From Haloferax sp. Q22 (GTDB lineage: Archaea > Halobacteriota > Halobacteria > Halobacteriales > Haloferacaceae): 64,000 nt of DNA. Positions 61,809 to 64,000 of the stretch are shown here, piece by piece. The DNA lies in NCBI RefSeq assembly GCF_001482285.1, contig NZ_LOEP01000005.1, positions 62,001-126,000 on the forward strand. Reading direction: 5' to 3'. The notes below the pieces were generated by a model that saw only the letters and a list, made by a program, of their open reading frames with translations, was not told the DNA's origin and searched no databases. Numbering within the stretch: position 1 is the stretch's first letter; every line of letters begins with the position of its first letter. The translations under genes were made by a program, and so were the position numbers.

Positions 61809-62441
61809 TCACCGACGAGCGGCGAGCGCGCGCAAGTCGTCGAAGGAGTTCACGTTGTGAAACGCGTGCGTTCCCGCGTGAGCCTCCACTTCGCGGTCGT
61901 CGAGGACGGTGACGTCGAGCGCGGACATCACGGCCTGTAGGCGGTCGTCACCGGCTCGGATGGTGTCGGTACAGGCGACCACGCCGGCGCGACAGTGGAT
62001 GACTGCGGGGAGCGGTTGCATCGTCTCAGAGACCCGTGGGACGACGCCGGCGCCGCCCTGCAGGCGGCCGAAGAGGTGCGAGATGAACCCGCTCGGGACG
62101 AGCGGCATGTCGCACGGGAGGACCGCCGCGTACTCGGCGCTCGTCGCCCGCAGCGCGGTTCGCAGGCCGAAGACCGGCCCCCGGTCGGGATGGGAGTCCT
62201 CCGCGAACCGGACGTCGAAGTCCAAGAGCGCGCCGGCGAGCGCGTCCCGCTGTTCGGCGCGGCAGTTGACGACGAGTTCGTCGACGACGGGGTCGAGCGA
62301 GGCGGCGGCCCGGTGAATCATGGGCTGGCCGCCGACGGTGGCCGTCGCCTTGTCGATGCCGCCGAATCGAGTCGACCGACCGCCGGCGAGAATGATGCCC
62401 GCACGGCCGGTGTCGAGGTGAGGGTGCGACTCGTCGGCCAT
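61809..62441 (-). CDS. MobA-like molybdenum cofactor guanylyltransferase (NasC type)
   Basis: 210 residues. AGIILAGGRSTRFGGIDKAT is the nucleotidyltransferase signature, and AAVLPCDMPLVPSGFISHL holds the metal-binding Asp. VEAHAGTHAFHNVNSFDDL close to the end gives the NV(N)xxxDL motif of MobA. It attaches GMP to molybdopterin, making the bis-MGD cofactor of the neighbouring nitrate reductase. In H. mediterranei a MobA-like nasC also belongs to the nas operon. Starts 2 bases after an 18-codon frame that links it to nasA. Confidence 0.88.
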   Translation of the reverse strand: MADESHPHLDTGRAGIILAGGRSTRFGGIDKATATVGGQPMIHRAAASLDPVVDELVVNCRAEQRDALAGALLDFDVRFAEDSHPDRGPVFGLRTALRATSAEYAAVLPCDMPLVPSGFISHLFGRLQGGAGVVPRVSETMQPLPAVIHCRAGVVACTDTIRAGDDRLQAVMSALDVTVLDDREVEAHAGTHAFHNVNSFDDLRALAARR

Positions 62442-62443
62442 TC

Positions 62444-62500
62444 TCAGGCGGCGGCGCGTTCGAGTTCGCGGGGCCGTCCGCCGGCGGCGGCGAGCGCCAT
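62444..62500 (-). CDS. possible 18-residue coupling ORF between nasA and the mobA-like gene
   Basis: ATG 62500-62498 shares its A with the nasA TGA (TGATG). The frame reads MALAAAGGRPRELERAAA, then TGA at 62446-62444, two bases before the next ATG at 62441. The layout would let a ribosome pass from nasA to the mobA-like gene without leaving the message. Whether the peptide itself has a role is unknown. Confidence 0.35.
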   Translation of the reverse strand: MALAAAGGRPRELERAAA

Positions 62501-64000
62501 CAGTCGCTCACCTCGGCCGCGAGGAGGTCGGTTGACGCGGTCGCCTCGGGGTGTTCGAGGCGGACGGCGCACTGCTTGAAGTTCGGTTCGTTCGACTGCG
62601 GGTCGACCGCAGGGCTGGTAAGTCGATTAGTCATCGGATGGTGAATAGAGAGCCAGACAAGGCCCGGCGGGACGGCGTCGTCGGGGTCGAGCGTCGCCGG
62701 GACCGACGCCCGGCGGGAGACGACGGTGGTTCGGCGGTCGCCCTCGGGGTCGGCGACCGCGTCGCGGTGCGCGTCGATTGTGTCGGGGTGCGCGCGGGCG
62801 ACCGGCTCGTCCGGCGTGTCGCTGCGCGTGCGGACCCCGGTGTTGTACCCGTCGGCCTCGCGGCCGGTCGTGAGCGTCAGCGGGTACGACTCGTCGGCGG
62901 GTTCGGGGAGCGACGATCCAGAGAGCGCGCTGAACTGCGCCTTCCCGGACGGGGTCGGGAACGACCACGTCGGGTCGTCCGACTCCCCGTCGGCGTCGTC
63001 GTAGTAGCGGTAGCCACCCTCGCTCGTCGGGTCCGGCGCGGGCCAGCGGACGGCGCGCTCGCCGTCGAGACGGGTGTACGAGAGCCCCGAGCAGTCGGCG
63101 TCCGTGCCCTCGGTGAGGGCGGCGAACTCGTCGAACACGTCGCTCGGCGAGACCGACGGTCTCGGAAGCAGTCCGGGCGCGACACGAGCGGCCACGTCGG
63201 CGATGATGTCGAGGTCCTGTCTGACGCCCGGCGGCGTCTCGGTGGCCGGACGAACCCGCGAGACCGTCCGCTCCATGTTCATCGTGGTCCCCTCGGATTC
63301 GCCCCACGTCGCCGCGGGGAGCACCACGTCGGCGAGTTCGACCGTCTCGGACCGGAAGGCGTCCTGCACGACGAGGAAGGAGTCTTCGAGGACCTCGCGG
63401 GCGGCCGTGGCGTCCGGGAACCCGGCGAGCGGGTTGGTCGCGACGGTCCAGACGACCGACGGCGACGACTCGAACATGCCGACCGGCCCGGGTCCGTTGT
63501 CGTCGGGGAGCCGGGAGACGGGCACGTTCCACGCCTCGGCGACGGTCCGGCGGTGGTCCGGGTGTTCGAACGGTCGGTGGCCGGGCCACGTCTCCTTCGA
63601 GGAGACGACGCGGGTGCCCATCGAGTTCGCCTGGCCGGTGAGAGAAAAGGGGCCGGAGCCGGGACCGAGGTTACCGGAGGCGAGACAGAGGTTCACGAGC
63701 GCGCCGGCAGTCGCGGTGCCGCGGACGCTCTGGTTGACGCCCATACCCCAGTAGACGAGCGTGGGCGCGTCGAGGAGCGACGCCAGTTTCTCGACCTCGT
63801 CGAGGGTGACGCCGGCCTCCGACGCTGCCTCCTCGACCGGGGGAAGTTCGTCGACGACGCGGTCGAACCCCTCGGTGTGCTCCGCGACGAACGCCTCGTC
63901 CACGCGGTCGGTCTCGACGAGATGGCCGAGAACCGCCTGCGCCAGCGCGAGGTCGCCGCCGGGGTCGATGGCGACGTGGTCGTCGGCGACCGACGCGGTC
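62500..64000 (-). CDS. nasA: assimilatory nitrate reductase, molybdopterin oxidoreductase (C-terminal part; 5' end outside window)
   Basis: The frame is open to the right window edge, so about 500 C-terminal residues are seen; the 4Fe4S N-terminus is outside. DDHVAIDPGGDLALAQAVLG near the edge and LVYWGMGVNQSVRGTATAGA, LASGNLGPGSGPFSLTGQAN (Mo-MGD binding) are diagnostic. VVLPAATWGESEGTTMNMER and the final domain with LTLTTGREADGYNTGVRTRS match assimilatory reductases. It reduces nitrate to nitrite in the cytoplasm. No Tat signal can be assessed. In H. mediterranei a transporter gene lies between nasA and nasC; here it is missing from that place. Confidence 0.88.
   Translation of the reverse strand, partial: TASVADDHVAIDPGGDLALAQAVLGHLVETDRVDEAFVAEHTEGFDRVVDELPPVEEAASEAGVTLDEVEKLASLLDAPTLVYWGMGVNQSVRGTATAGALVNLCLASGNLGPGSGPFSLTGQANSMGTRVVSSKETWPGHRPFEHPDHRRTVAEAWNVPVSRLPDDNGPGPVGMFESSPSVVWTVATNPLAGFPDATAAREVLEDSFLVVQDAFRSETVELADVVLPAATWGESEGTTMNMERTVSRVRPATETPPGVRQDLDIIADVAARVAPGLLPRPSVSPSDVFDEFAALTEGTDADCSGLSYTRLDGERAVRWPAPDPTSEGGYRYYDDADGESDDPTWSFPTPSGKAQFSALSGSSLPEPADESYPLTLTTGREADGYNTGVRTRSDTPDEPVARAHPDTIDAHRDAVADPEGDRRTTVVSRRASVPATLDPDDAVPPGLVWLSIHHPMTNRLTSPAVDPQSNEPNFKQCAVRLEHPEATASTDLLAAEVSD

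Overview
The window is haloarchaeal chromosomal DNA, most like Haloferax. Coding DNA is GC-rich with strong G/C bias at third codon positions, and proteins are acidic. Many genes lie about 25-30 bases after a TATA box, as in leaderless transcripts. Typical haloarchaeal families are present: a PanB-type proteasome ATPase, Bat/HTH-10 regulators, HalOD1, DUF5809/DUF5810, F420 enzymes, Tat lipoproteins, SUI1, Tsr3 and a TrmB regulator. I found no rRNA, tRNA, CRISPR array, transposase or prophage. About 60 protein genes are supported, including several very short ones.

Region 1 (1-12.3 kb) holds a truncated two-TM protein (probable sensor kinase), pyruvoyl arginine decarboxylase, PanB, dUTPase, aconitase, RimI, a 1079-residue multi-sensor Bat-type regulator and a HalOD1 protein flanked by palindromes and hairpins. 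A tight DUF5810-DUF5809-Nudix-rhodanese operon and SUI1 follow.

Region 2 (12.4-19.2 kb, minus strand) is a MoxR-DUF58-transglutaminase series. It is followed by a membrane-tethered winged-helix protein and a secreted coiled-coil protein.

Region 3 (19.4-28.4 kb) holds mutS-mutL, a zinc-ribbon protein, a small membrane protein overlapping mer at their 3' ends, cofE, a phosphoesterase and a Nudix-IF2B fusion.

Region 4 (28.6-40.5 kb) is the most system-like block. Two GH13 alpha-glucosidases with complementary predicted linkage specificities diverge from a complete Opp/Dpp-type ABC importer. A small membrane protein, a UspA protein and a TrmB sugar-responsive regulator follow. The divergent promoter holds inverted copies of one motif. 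I read it as an oligosaccharide uptake and hydrolysis system that uses a peptide-type transporter.

Region 5 (40.6-59.5 kb) is mostly housekeeping: DUF3179 lipoprotein, 2-hydroxyacid dehydrogenase, EngB, HTH proteins, cyclo-ligase family protein, DUF389, SIMPL, NOG1-type GTPase, Tsr3, SerRS, MBL hydrolase, acyl-CoA synthetase, Na+/H+ antiporter with TrkA domains and thiolase.

Region 6 (59.6-64 kb, minus strand) is assimilatory nitrate reduction: nitrate reductase (partial), a coupled mini-ORF, a MobA-like protein, ferredoxin nitrite reductase and a 57-residue acidic protein. The nitrite reductase promoter is AT-rich with repeated CGAATAT motifs.
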